NCBI GenBank assembly: GCA_028095005.1
Contig: CM051459.1
Coordinates: forward strand, 276,043,229-276,107,228
Origin: Rhynchospora pubera
Taxonomy: Eukaryota > Streptophyta > Magnoliopsida > Poales > Cyperaceae
Direction: 5' to 3'
DNA: 64,000 bases
The notes under the pieces were generated by a model that was given only the letters and a program-made list of their open reading frames with translations, made no database searches and had not been told where the DNA came from. Shown here in pieces: positions 1 to 12,099 of this stretch (position 1 is the first letter of the stretch; the number at the start of each line of letters is the position of its first letter). Position numbers and translations under genes: made by a program.

Positions 1-290
1 CGAGTCGAGTTCGAGTAAACTCACGAGTTACGAGCTTTTTTGCTCACCCTAACTTAGGAGTTGGGAGAATGCCTGTGAGACTTCTCAATTTAGAAAAGAA
101 AATAAAATGTTCTTAACATAACTACATAAGCATTAAATGTCAAATGTCTATAACTAGACTCAAATTCTTTTCATGATATCAGTTAAATAAAAATATATCG
201 AATGGATCAGCACATTCAAAATGCTGTCCAAGATCGACACTAGTGAAGTCATGTATGGATTAATGAACTATATAATTCAACTAAATAAAA
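1..290. other. intergenic, no gene seen
   Basis: AT-rich sequence with no credible reading frame. The first 40 bases carry GAGTTCGAG-like repeats resembling those at about 17,660-17,700 and 39,320-39,500, so they may be the end of a dispersed repeat. Confidence 0.5.
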
Positions 291-953
291 AGAGCCAACT
301 ATAAACAAATTAGATTACAGCAGTACACAAACTATCATTAAGGCTGGTCTATAGCAGTACTGACTAGATATGGACAGCAACGTGCTTGCCTGTCATCCAT
401 TTCCAAACGATGGGAGAAAATGAAATGGATTCACTTCACCAAAGGTCACTCAACTTTGTCCTATATCCATATTTGGTGACTTACACCTTTTCATTTATCC
501 AGGTTCCATCACCTTCACCACGTTTATTTCACAAAATGAATTCACACACAATTTCTAAGGTTAATTTTTCATATTATTAGTTTATTAACCTATATTATGT
601 CCCGGACTCAAAACTGTAATATGGACAATGCTAAATTTCTTTAATATATATGATTTTGGTTTGTAAAACAGTAGCACTATAATTACAAATATTTCCTTAT
701 ATCCTTAGATTGTCAAAGACCTCTTATTCTTAAATATATTAAAAATTTTGTAAAAATTATTAGTTTATAATTGGTAAGTGATTTTGATTAAAAGTGCACC
801 AATTACTTTGTTTGCCCAAAACTCGAGTGGATCAATTAATGTTGTGCGACCAAAGACAGATATAGGAAGGAATTGAGTAGCCTCCTGTGAAAATTACTCG
901 AAGAAAATACCCGAGAAGAAGCGTTTGGTCATTGTTCCATGGAAAAACAAAGT
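291..953 (-). other. 3' flank of the CNGC copy A
   Basis: Non-coding sequence downstream of the channel stop codon, homologous to 11,440-12,099 behind copy B. It probably holds the 3' UTR and transcript end. No clear polyadenylation site could be chosen. Confidence 0.5.
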
Positions 954-3900
954 TCACCGCAAGATAGAGAATGTTCGGAATGGGGCATTATGTGGTGTTT
1001 CACTGCGCCTCAAGCGTCTCTTCCTATACCTCCACGCTACTTGGATAAGTTTTGCAGCTCTCTCTCTCCAGTATGGTGACTCATACCTGTTGTGTTTGCA
1101 TGCAAGGAGAACATTCTAATCATATACAAAAAACTTATGGTTGCCTACTTGTAAACTTTAATGCAATAAAACTGTTAGTTAAAACAAAATTTCAAAATGC
1201 TAGCATAAATTTTTACCTGATTGCCCCTTGGACACGAGGGTTGCGTAAGACACGTGAGAACAAAGAGATGACTTGTTCTAAATCATCTGCGCGTAGTGTA
1301 AACGCCTCAACATTTGTGAGGCACCTAACAGTCCTTGTTGAAAATAAGCGCAATCCTTGGTATCTGCTCTTCCCTCCATCTGTAACATGGAAGAAATTTT
1401 TCTCATTTCGAATTCTGAAACAAAAATTTACAAATTGTCAAATCTACCACCAAGAAGAGTATAGGTTAAAAGGAACCTTTATGATGGCCTGAAGAGTGTT
1501 GTTCCAGATACCAAGTGATCAGCTCTTCACCACACACGTCACCTTCTTGCAATGAGGCCACATGTCCATCAGCCCCAATACTTTCCAACTTGCCTCTCAC
1601 TATAAATACCATTTTCTCTACCGTCCCCCCCTGGTATAACAAGTCACTCCCTCTAATGTACAGCTTTTGCCTTAGATTCTCACAAATAGCATCCAAGATT
1701 GGCTCATCTAGTAAAGTGAATATCCTCACCTGCAGATACTGCTATGTTAGGCATAAATTCTACAAAGAGGTACAATAGATATTTAAGTTCTGAACGCAGT
1801 TCAGGTCCTGACTAGTCAAGTCCAGGTACCAGTAAAGTCTTTGGCTTATTTATATATTTCAATCTTTCAATTATTAGTGTTTGCAACATCAGATTCTGGG
1901 AAATTTCATGACAAAGAAAATATAATTAAAATTCTCTGAAATACAGGTCAGGACGGTAATATACATACCAGTAAATATTTTTAATATAATTGCTGAAAAT
2001 TGTTGAATGCCCCAAATTACTATAATTGTTCTGTGCATATTTTCAATATAATTGTTGAATGCCCCAAATTACTGCTATATATAATATTTTTAATTGTTCT
2101 TTGTGCTGTTGTTGTTATTTACTTTGCACAACTGATGGTTAAAATATTTTTAGCATTAACATTTGGGGCATTCAACAGTTACTGCTATATAGGCTTTACT
2201 AGTATTGGAGCAGTAATTGTTGAATGCCCCAAATGTTAATGCTAAAAATATTTTAGCCATCAGTTGTGCAAAGTAAATAACAACAACAGCACAAAGAACA
2301 ATTAAAAATATTCTATTAACTCATTGAAATTACCTTATTTAGAAACTTAAAGAAATGGCGGCGTATATCCCTTTGAATATCCTCCGGTAAATTCGACAGT
2401 AACTCTTCTTCATTCACTCCACGAGTGGCCGCCCAGCTGAATCTCTCAGCCTGCCTTACTCTCCTACAAATTCATAGAGGCAGTTGTTTAAAAACAGCTC
2501 AGTACAACAATACTAGTCTGTTTCTCATAGATAAACACACTCATGCACTGAATCCATATTATTTATGTACATACTTTCTCAAATCTTCAGGTAGACGCCG
2601 ATGACTCATCCACTGCTCCACATCACGCCGCCTCAGTTGCATCTCCAGTCTCCTGGAAACACAAAGTACTGTAATTGTTGCTGTTGAATAGTCTACCAAC
2701 ACATAGAAATGAAGGAAGACTTGAAACTAAATAAATTTTGATATTCATGACTTGTTAACTACCATTCTTTTGTGTCTTAAAAAGAAAGATGCTATAAAAG
2801 CCAAAAGAAGCAGAGTAAGGATATGAATAATAGACTGAATATGTTAACAGAAAATGAAAGAAATATCAACCTTCTTCCAAGGGCTTGGAGGAAGTTCTGC
2901 ATGTTGCCAATTAGCAATGCAAAGAGCAGCAGTCCCAGACCAACAATGGCCATTGTAAAAAGTACTTCCCAAACAAAGTAACTCGGTATTTGATTCCCAG
3001 CCAACGTGCTTATTTGCTAAATATCAAAAATAATAAAAAAAAAATCACTTTTACAAGAACAAAATAATTGAAAAACAAAAACTAGGGCTCTATTTTACCT
3101 GAAATCCCCAAAATAAGGAGTAGATATATCGGGTAATCACACTGTGCTCGGTAGTCAGGAGAACGGCCTGTTCATAAATTCCATAAGAAAACTGATTCGT
3201 ACTTGTATCCAAACAATTATTGGATGGACCATAGTTAATCCATTGTTGTTTAAATTGCTGACTGGAATTTCCAAAATCACCGCCGCGCCCACAGTCTATC
3301 AAGGATGAGCAAAGTGTCGTGTTGAAGCTGGCACAAGTGTCGCGAAGACATTTATTGACCCTCTAAAAAAGAAGAGAGAGAATGAAATATTTATCAGGTG
3401 TATATATTTCCTTAAAGAATGCCAAAAGAAGAAAACTGAGGCAACCTAGAAATTATAGCATTGTAACATGTAGCCACATCCCACATGGCTTGGCATAATG
3501 GTTGGCAAATGTGTTTGTTCAGTTGCACAAAAAGCGGCACATGCAATGAACCAGAAAGTTTCATGTGAGTTATGTTACCTTTTTTTTTTTGCCTTTAAGG
3601 TTGGGCTGTGGGCAATAATGTGCTTAAACATGACTCCAACAACTAACCTGAAGTCCAAAAAGGTACCAGCAAGAACCGACAACATGACCAGCTAGCACAA
3701 ACATGAGAAGGTTAATCACAAAATTGGCCCAAGCCGACTCAAAAATGAAGCCACTAGCAGACTGACCACCCAGCAGTGGCACAAATCTGAAAATTCTAGG
3801 AATATACTGAAGCAAGACTGTGGCACGCAACATATTTTTCGCATAGTTTGCTGCAGAAGACCCAACATACTTTGGTATGACCACCAAAATCATCACCTTG

Positions 3901-6206
3901 AGATAAAAAAATATATATGACAAAGCATAAGCACATGCCATTGAAAAGAAATCGATAAGTTGTGTTAATATGTGGTTTGCCAGAAATCATAATGCAACAC
4001 CAGGTAATTTGGGAAATGTTGGAGAATGTGAAGCATGGTATCCTCTGGTAATTGACATCACAATCGTGAACACAATCATACATAAGACTATAAAATGTAC
4101 CTGAGGTAGTGGAAGAACAACAAAAAGATCAAAAATAAAACATCCACGCAGATAATGGCATGCAATTTTCATGGGCTCATCAACTAGGTCACCTGCCCCC
4201 ACTACTCTTGATTCCGGAGCAACATAAGCTAGTCTAAACTGAAATAACAAATGTTCCAGTATGTAATAAATGTCTAGATAGAGAAAATTATCTTATACTT
4301 AAATCAGCCAAATTGTGGAAGAAAACTTCGAGTGGCACCTGAAGGAGCATGTGCATGAGATAAATAATATCAGTGATGCTCCTAACTACCGCAATCGCTG
4401 TTCCAAAGGACCAATTGAGCACCATACATTTATTTGTCTGGATTAAGAAAAAGTGTATGAAAAAGTTATCACAATGGAGAATCTTAATTTTTACTTGAAT
4501 GAAAAAGGACAGTAATTTGTGACAATTCAGCATATGTACGAGCAAAAAAAATGGAACAAAGACTTACGCACCTTCTGGACAGAGAGCACGAAGAAAAATA
4601 GGGGGTCGATGAAAATGGCTACGAGGCATGATATTACAAAAAATTTATTCCATTGCTGAACAACTTTAGTGTGTGGATTCATAATAGGGAAGTAGGATAA
4701 AACATTCGCAATTGACTTTTTGCCCATCCATCAACATCACCATATCGTATGCTGTGAAACTGCAAAACAACATAAAAAAGGTGACTTCTGTAAGAAAAAA
4801 ACAGCATGCTGGTGTTACCAGATAAATATGCAGAGACATTACTGAAGTATATTAGTATATTACAGTATAAGATATAAATTGCATGTATTAGGCATTTGTG
4901 GCCTTCATATTCATTCTTTCCCCCCCCCCCCCTCTTCTACATTACTGCACCATCCCCAGTCTCACATTGATTACATGACTAATCTTAGTTTGTAAGAATC
5001 CTACTCTTAATTACATAAACGTTCCTAATTTACTAATTTTGACAAGGTTATCAATTCTGTCCTCGTTAGGTAGAGTTGCCTTAATTAACTTGTGCGAGTG
5101 GATGATGAGCAGCAGCAACATCCATAGTTAAATAAAATGATAGACAAGAGAACTAAACATCTTTCTTATAGAATTTGACTCCTCACTTCAAAATTCTCAC
5201 ACTAAAACTGAATTTTAACTAAGTTCAGTTGATATTGAATTTTACCAGAATCTAAATTGAGTAGTAACAATGTCCTAGCAGTTCTTTTGCTAGAGTTGAC
5301 CTGATGTACTTGAAATTAACACTTACCTGTTATAATATATGTATTGCATGTAGACACCTGAACGGCTGAACCTGATTTTCTAAGTTTAACCATCCTTCTT
5401 AACAAGAGGAAAGAAATAGGGAAAGCTTTGGATCATCTCATTCAGAGAAACTTCAGACTCATGACATGGTATAAGTAATTAAGTTTTTAAGTACAAGATT
5501 CTCTTCTATAGAAAATTGTCACAAGTTCCATGTAGTATAAAAAAACTATGACATGCATGTCTGACTACAAATAAATCGGTGGCACTCACGCTTACAAAGA
5601 CACAAGTATAATATTAGAAATTCCCATTACTGTTTAGTTATTTATGCTCATCCAATTGCATTGAAGACAGAATTACATTTCTAATTACAACAGAAAAGAA
5701 GAGATGATAAATAAATAAATAAAAAGTGGCACCTTACTGTCAATAGAAGCATAGCCTCTGTAAAAGCTGCTCTTTTTCGACTTCTTATAAGCAGCCGGGC
5801 ATTCAGTACAATCAGGGTTATTACACAACCCAAGTGGGCCCGACTTCAACAAATGATCATTTCTCTTGACATGGTCGTGTTGCCAATCACTCCTGCCCAA
5901 TTCCTCTGCCATAACAGTGACCGAAGTGCTCGGTATATTATTATCCGGCTGGTTTCCTTCAGGAAATGATGTGGGGAGGTTCTCTTTTCGCTTGAAACTT
6001 CTTAAGGGGCCACTCATGGTTACAAATTGGGGTGGCCTTTTCATTTGTAAGGGACCAGTATGTGACACAAAGGTAGGGTCAGATGCGAACCTCTCGTCGG
6101 ATGGTATTGACATGGATGAACTTCTCGTGGTGAACCGCTTTAATTCAACATTTTTGGATAACATTGGTATACTATCTTTTTCATTGTCTTTGTCTTGGCC
6201 AGACAT
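954..6206 (-). pseudogene. CNGC20: cyclic nucleotide-gated channel (CNGC19/20 type), copy A, frameshifted
   Basis: Plant CNGCs are plasma-membrane Ca2+-permeable cation channels controlled by calmodulin; CNGC19/20 act in immunity and wound signalling. Twelve exons can be placed: 6206-5733, 4759-4572, 4437-4339, 4238-4101, 3896-3648, 3362-3099, 3016-2871, 2652-2575, 2463-2334, 1729-1477, 1414-1217, 1086-954. The N-terminus has the family strings THTGPL-like SHTGPLQ and DCTECPAAY. S1-S6 lie in exons 2-7, the filter reads QISTLAGN (the AGN class), the cyclic-nucleotide domain reads EGDVCGEELITW, and an IQ motif (KLIQVAWRYRKRR) sits near the C-terminus. Without indels it would be about 783 residues, close to the family length. 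Exon 2 (188 bp, against 186 in copy B, which lacks one codon) and exon 11 (198 against 199 bp) are each one base short and break the frame. The ATG at 6206 starts a family-like N-terminus. This is either a young pseudogene or carries assembly errors. Confidence 0.85.
2083..2312. repeat. near-perfect 104-bp inverted repeat in CNGC copy A intron 9
   Basis: Left arm 2083-2186 and right arm 2209-2312 are reverse complements with about two mismatches, separated by 22 bases. The string TTGAATGCCCCAAA also occurs twice more just upstream (about 2002-2070). The matching intron of copy B has a single, unduplicated version near 13,380-13,440, so the palindrome arose after the gene duplication. Confidence 0.9.
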
Positions 6207-6430
6207 TTTGAAAAATCCTGAAAATTAGGAAAGTAGAAAACCCAGGTAAGGAATCAATTGAACCTCATTCCAAATATAATATTAGCTAATAATTTTTTTC
6301 CCTCAAAGAGAAAAGTTACTAAAAATACGCATTAATTCTAAGAGATACGACGATAAAGGGATACTACCTCGCAGCTGGAAAACGAGTCGGTAACGGTGAC
6401 TAGGAAGTAGAAAGAGGTGATCAGCTCAGC
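6207..6430 (-). promoter_or_regulatory. probable 5' UTR with an intron, CNGC copy A
   Basis: Just before the ATG, a good acceptor (CTAATTTTCAG at about 6218-6228) would leave an 11-base leader exon. A donor GAG/GTAGTA lies at about 6367. A 5' UTR intron of about 150 bases is inferred. No TATA box was fixed. Confidence 0.35.
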
Positions 6431-7651
6431 ATGGTGCCATGAGAGGAGAGGAGAGGAAAGGAGAAGAAGAGGTGTTGAAGTGATTGAAAGAAAACTGGAG
6501 AAGAAGCGAGAAGCTTCTTGGCGTTTTTGTTGGGAAGGGAAGAGGAGAAGAAAAAGTTGCTTGGTTTTCTCGGAAATTAAGACAGTGAGAGATGTTGCTT
6601 AAAACCTTAAAGTGGTGCGGTGTGGTCTGTGGTGTATCTTTAATTTTACACGCGTCAATGGGTCAAAATGTCAGAGAAAGAAAGGAGAAGTTTCCCTTCC
6701 CTTTTCCGTCGGGTACACGCTGGGTTAAAGTTTCCTTTTGAATAAGACCCGGTTTATTGTATTACTTCCTCTGGACTGGCGTAAGTGCGTAACTCGTGTG
6801 GGTTAAAGAATGGAAAGAAGATCCGGGAGACCTGAAGAATCAAATACTCATTTGGATTTATTTTATTTTATTTGAGTATTAAAAACAAACGGAAAAATTG
6901 ATTATGTCATGGCTGTCATCGTTAAGCCAGCGATCTCCTCATCCAGTGCATTCTATCTCGTATGTAAATATTTACTTAGATAAATACAAATATTCTGTGT
7001 TAATTGAGTATAAATATTCAGTTAGATGCAATAAAAAATATAAATGTCATCAGCGAAAATGTTTATTTTGATAAGTATAAGTATTTAGTTTAGCAAAAAT
7101 AAAAGTTTAATTTCGTAAGTACAAAATGTTCAGGTTATTACATATAAATGTTCAGTTTATTAAGTATTACTTTCAATTTTTTTTAATAGGTGCATGTCAA
7201 GCGAAGGGTCACGAATCGGAAAAAAAACCACATGAAAAAATTATAAGGGGTCACAAACCTTTCCGGTTCAAATTAATTTTTTTTCCGACTTTGTCCCTGG
7301 CTCGTCTCTTTCCAAGACTGACGTGACTGGCGCACGACCCTATATAATAAACCATAGTTGATGTGTTTAACTGAACACTTTTGATTATTAAACTGAACAC
7401 ATTTGCTTATTAAACTGAACATTTATAACAGACAATAGCGATGCGTGCGGGATGGTTCTTTTAGCGATGGCACTTATCATTCATGCGGAAATTGATTACC
7501 GCCATCTATAATTTTGTAATCCATGCCATCGCTAAACAGAAAGTGAACAATAATATAGTGATCAAGGTGAACACATACAAACAGATAAGTTCAATAAAAC
7601 GTTAATAGTACGTTGGGCCTGGCCCACTGAAGGCTTCTTGAGGTGGACGGT
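6431..7651. other. intergenic with foldback-element remnant
   Basis: AG-rich sequence to about 6,600, then AT-rich DNA without coding signal. Between about 7,340 and 7,610 there are strings (AAACTGAACA repeats, AGTGATCAAGGTGAACAC) also seen at 25,700-25,975, indicating a shared dispersed element. Confidence 0.45.
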
Positions 7652-9064
7652 CCAAGCAGGCCGAAAAATTTAAAAATAATATTAAATTAATATAATATAT
7701 TAAAAATAATATTAATATAATAACATTTTTTAAAATAGTATCACAAGATCGGAATCTGGGATTCCGACGGCAATTACGGAATCCCGGATTCCGATCTTAG
7801 CTAAGGTCGGAATCCGAGATTCCTAACAAACGCAGAACTGGATTTTTTACGTTTTGAATGATTTTAATATAATTCTATATTATAAATATTAGTTTAATAT
7901 TAATAGTTGTTATATTAATTTAATATGAATAGTTTTATTTTATTTCTTTTTCAATTATGTAAAATATTGTTGTTCTTACTTTACCTTAATAATTAAATAA
8001 TATTTTATGTTAGCCTCTATACATAATAAAATAATATATAATACGACAATAATTAAAATATATATTTTTAATTAAATTTAATATTTAATTAATTTATTTA
8101 ATTAAATATAAATTTAATTAAAATATAAATAATTATTTTATTTAATTAAAAAATGAATAATTAAGTTATACATTTTTAAACAACCATTTGATCTGTGTCC
8201 CGTGTGTCGTCTTCTGTATAGCCAATAAAAGACTTGGGAGTTTGTTGTACGAATCTTCCCACGATCCAAAAAGATGTTTCAATTGCTCTCTCTCGCCCAT
8301 GCCAAATCTTGTTATAAGTGGGCACCACATTCGGGTATTCTTTCTCCAATAGAGATTTCACGCCCGATAAGGAAATACCGACATCTCTCTTTACTGCATT
8401 TCTGATACAGTTGGCAATAACTTCAGCCATTAGATTATCATGCGTGAAGTCTCCGGCCCTTCTCACGCATGTATACTCTTGTTCATTTGTTATTATCTTC
8501 CAAAATTTATAATTTTAATGTAAATTAATTAAAAATTTATAACTTAATTATTCATTTTTTAATTAAATAAAATATTTATTTATATTTTAATTAAATTTAT
8601 ATTTTTAATTAAATAAATTAATTAAATTTATATTTAATTAAATTAATTAATTAAATATTATATTTAATTAAAATTTTATATTTTAATTATTGCCGTATTA
8701 TATATTATTTGATTATATATAGAGTCTAACATAAAATATTATTTAATTATTATGGTAAAGTAAAAACAACAACATTTTACATAATTGAAAAAAATAAAAT
8801 AAAATCATTCATATTAAATTAATATAACAACTATTAATATTAAACTAATATTTATAATATAGAATTATATTAAAATCATTCAAAACGTTAAAAATCCAGT
8901 TCTGCCCTTGTTAGGAATTCCGGATTCCGATTTTATCCGTAATTGTGGTCGGAATCCCAGATTCCGATCTTGTAATACAATTTAAAAAAATGTTATTATA
9001 TTGATATTATTTTTAATATATTATATAAATTTAATATTGTTTTTAAATTTTTCGGCCAAGCAGG
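7652..9064. mobile_element. Mutator-like (MULE) non-autonomous element, copy 1
   Basis: The element proper is 7661-9055. It begins CCGAAAAATTTAAAAATAAT and ends in the matching inverted sequence, with TIR similarity continuing over more than 150 bases, including the paired GATCGGAATC blocks. It is flanked by a perfect 9-bp target duplication, CCAAGCAGG (7652-7660 and 9056-9064). A 9-bp duplication is the hallmark of the Mutator superfamily. The interior is very AT-rich apart from one short coding-like stretch. A second copy lies at 23,983-25,220. Confidence 0.88.
8176..8466 (-). pseudogene. MULE transposase N-terminal fragment (inside copy 1)
   Basis: An open stretch of about 96 codons with the pattern VGISLSGVKSLLEKEYPN followed by YNKIWHGRERAIE. 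This resembles the N-terminal region of plant MuDR-type transposases, where a helical block precedes a Y-x-K-x-W-R-G-R-E-x-A motif. The DDE core and the SWIM zinc finger are absent, so it cannot be an active transposase. The C-terminal end DTRDTDQMVV is shared with the fragment at 24,770-24,828 in the second copy. It is most likely a relic of the autonomous parent element. Confidence 0.55.
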
Positions 9065-9953
9065 TTAGCTCCACAAGAGTCTCGAGGGCAAGGAAGAATC
9101 AGTTGATCCACCAAAATTCGAGGGCTCACGAAGTCGGGATAGAAGCCAGTCCATCCAAAACACTTACAAGACAGGCCTAGTTAAAAAGTAGCCACTAGCC
9201 AGGATTAACAAGAACTCAAGAAGGCCCGAGGACGATGAAATTCAGGAAACAGACACGATGACGCTAATGTGTCGGGTTTTTGGTTTATCAAATGATGAAA
9301 ATTTTTGTATTGATTTGTTGTAATATTTTACAAGAGATTTACTAAGGTAACGGTAAAATAAAAATTACCGTGAGATACATTTTCTAACGTTCTAATCCTG
9401 TACATGGAAAAGTTGTAACCTTTTTTTTATTTCTAAAAAAGGTTGGACTACATCTTATTCCTCAGCCTGTGATGAATGTATTCTGAGCCTAATTGGCCCT
9501 AATCCTTTCTATTTGATTCTCTCTTAATTCTTTTTATTTTCAACACTCTCTCTCAATCTAAGATTGTAAATGTCGACCAAGCCTAGCTTGCTTGTAATAT
9601 TATCAAAGATTTTCTAATATCTATGTCAGATTTTTATTTGACGAAATGGGTTTTCGCCTTTTTAAAAATTTGATTCTCTTGCACGCGGAATTTTTACTTA
9701 GTTGTTGAGTATTGATTAATCATCATGCCTTATATAAAATGCAATTAGTGAATGTCTAATAAAATTTTACAAACGACACTATTTTCTTCGTTGAAATTGA
9801 AATATATATATTTATATATTAAAACTGTTTGACTTTAAAATTTTGCTAGCTATTAATAACAGTGTGCAAATATTTAATATTTAAAGAATACCATTGTTAA
9901 GTGCAATAAAATCTAATCCTCCACCATGCAGTATTGAAGTATCAAGACCAATA
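9065..9953. other. non-coding, possible decayed repeat
   Basis: No reading frame of interest. The sequence continues the DNA into which the MULE at 7,661-9,055 inserted. Small hairpins occur, such as AACCTTTTTTTT/AAAAAAGGTT near 9,417-9,445. It could be an old LTR, but no ends or coding remains confirm this. Confidence 0.35.
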
Positions 9954-11431
9954 CTAAGATTCATTATTTACAATTTTACACACATTTTCAACAACATACC
10001 GAGCCCAAGTTTCTTTCATCTTCTCGATATCTCCTGTTGAATAACTGTCTGGAAGTAAACACTGCATGATTACAAGATAATAATAATTACTTTTTAAAGT
10101 AAATGAGATAGTGCTCACCCATCAATGCTTGATTGGAAAAAAAAAATTATATACCATTGGAAATATGCCTGAAAAGTTGAAGACAATCTCATTCATGAAG
10201 CAACAAACGTAGTATCCACACTCGACAAACTCAGGCTGACGAGGGCACTGAATTGTGTGTATATTTAAGTCAATCAACGAGTATATACAGCAATAACAAT
10301 AACAATAACAATAGTAATAATCAACAAATATTTTGAGAAAATTAACTTATTTACCTTAAAATCATGCCATTTTAAAATGCTGTCTTTTTGCGTCGGGTAC
10401 CCAACATGATAATAGGACTTGAATGCTCTGACATACAAAAGTACATATAGTTATTAGTTTAGTTATAATCTGACCCAAAAAATTAAACAACAAATAAACA
10501 AAATATAAATAAACTGATTCATTACATACTCCTCAAAAACTTCCTTGAGGGAATTTGGTATTGGTTCAGGTAAAGAATCGAGAATGTACACTCTACCGAT
10601 AAAGGGCAAGATCACAAACAGGAACCAATGTGATCTGCACAATTTTGTGATAAATATGAATCAGAAATTAAAAAGTTGTGAAATTAGAGTTACTATTTTC
10701 CAAAAAAAAATAAATAAAATAATAGTAGTTCTCACGTCTTGTAACACGGTGCAAGTATAATTCTCTTGTCGCGTTGCTCTTTTAGTGCAGCGACGATGTA
10801 CTCTATCACCTGCTGTCTACTTTCCTCTAATTGTGAAATATTAATGCATTCAGGGTCCATAAAACCTATTTCTTTATTACTACCGGATTGTGAGAGTGAC
10901 TCGGACAAGTACCTGAAAATTAAAGCATCAATCGATTAAAACTGAAGTTATAAAAAAGTAAAATAGCATTAAGTTTACAATATTTTTAAGAAGAAAACTC
11001 TAACATTATAAAAGTTTGAATAATAGAGACATTCAGCCACTCATTCTTAAACAATTCCTTGATGTCTTCGAAGCGAAGTACAATAGGAATAGAGTTTCGT
11101 CTGTAGAAATATTTGCCTACAGAACAAATACTCCATTCCGTAAACCCCTTGGGTTGATCTAGACACAGCTGAAGCAACTTTTTTTGTTGAACACCGAGAT
11201 CTCTAAGTTTTACTCCGTTCTCAAAAAATTTCTTACGACTTGGTGAGGTTAGTTCTGGCTGGACTGCAAATTCTACATAGTTGGAACGGCTCCTTTCCTG
11301 TGCTTAAATAACTAGTAGTGATTACTAATTTTTCAAATCAACAAGTTATACTTTCAAAGTTACCTAAGTTGCATTATCAATCAATTACCTGTTCCTCCGT
11401 CAAAATATCATCCTTATGCCCCTCGGAACTT
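9954..11431 (-). pseudogene. Ulp1-type (C48) cysteine protease gene, 5'-truncated
   Basis: Seven GT-AG exons join in one open frame: 11431-11389, 11297-11005, 10912-10736, 10634-10530, 10427-10355, 10247-10155, 10061-9954 (stop TAG). The order of motifs is that of the Ulp1/SENP catalytic domain: NEWLNVSIIQTFI, then SHWFLFVI with the catalytic His, VYILDSLPE with the Asp, and CPRQPEFVECGYYVCCF with the nucleophile Cys. Family members cleave SUMO-like proteins from targets. In plants, many such genes are carried by transposons. No start codon was found: the first recognisable exon lies just 9 bases from the border of the CNGC duplication (11,440), so the 5' end is cut off there. All three catalytic residues are kept. 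It may be a transposon-borne copy or a truncated host gene. Confidence 0.75.
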
Positions 11432-12099
11432 CTAAATACAGAGCCAACTATAAACAAATTAGATTACAGCAGTACACAAACTATCATTAAGGTTGGCCTG
11501 TAGCAGTACCAACTAGATATAAATAGCAGAGTGCTTGCCTGTCATCCATTTCCAAACAATCGGAGAAAATGAAATGTTTGGCGAGTTACCTTCCATTTAT
11601 CCAGCTTTGAACACTAAGTATTTGTTCTCTCCAAATTAAGTCACCATGTCCATTTTATACTGAATTCGCAGACAAATTTTAAGCTATTTTTTTATATTGT
11701 TAGTTTTTCAACCTATATTATGTCTCAAACTACTGTGAAATGGATAAATGTCAATTTTCTTTAATATCTATAATTTTAGTTTGTAAAACAGTTTGGAACT
11801 TCTATATATAGCAAAATAATTGCACATGTTTCTTTAAAGGGTCAAAAACATATCGCAATTAAATAGATTTATAAAAGGAAAAAATAGTTTATAATTCATG
11901 TGATATGGATTAAAGTGCACCAATGACTTTATTTGGATAAAACACAGGTGAGAAAATTAATGTTGCCTGACCAAGGATACAAGATGAAGTCTACGGAGTA
12001 ACCTCCTGTGAAATTTATTCTTTTAAAAATACCTGAAAGATGCAATTGGTCTTTTTATAATTTGATTTTTGCAAATTGAACTCCATGGAAAAACAAACT

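Larger units (their letters stand above)
291..5931 (-). repeat. segmental tandem duplication, unit A
   Basis: This stretch aligns with 11,440-17,646 over exons, introns and about 660 bases of 3' flank. Homology starts abruptly at the shared string AGAGCCAACTATAAAC (positions 291 and 11,440). It stops inside exon 1 at GAAGTGCTC (5,931 and 17,646). Intron lengths differ by small indels and insertions. The unit carries a complete first exon beyond the homology end, so it is probably the ancestral arrangement. Confidence 0.9.

Noticed and set aside
9065..9953. LTR of a gypsy element
   Set aside because: Transcript-like T-rich sequence suggested it, but no TG..CA ends, primer site or coding remains could be found.
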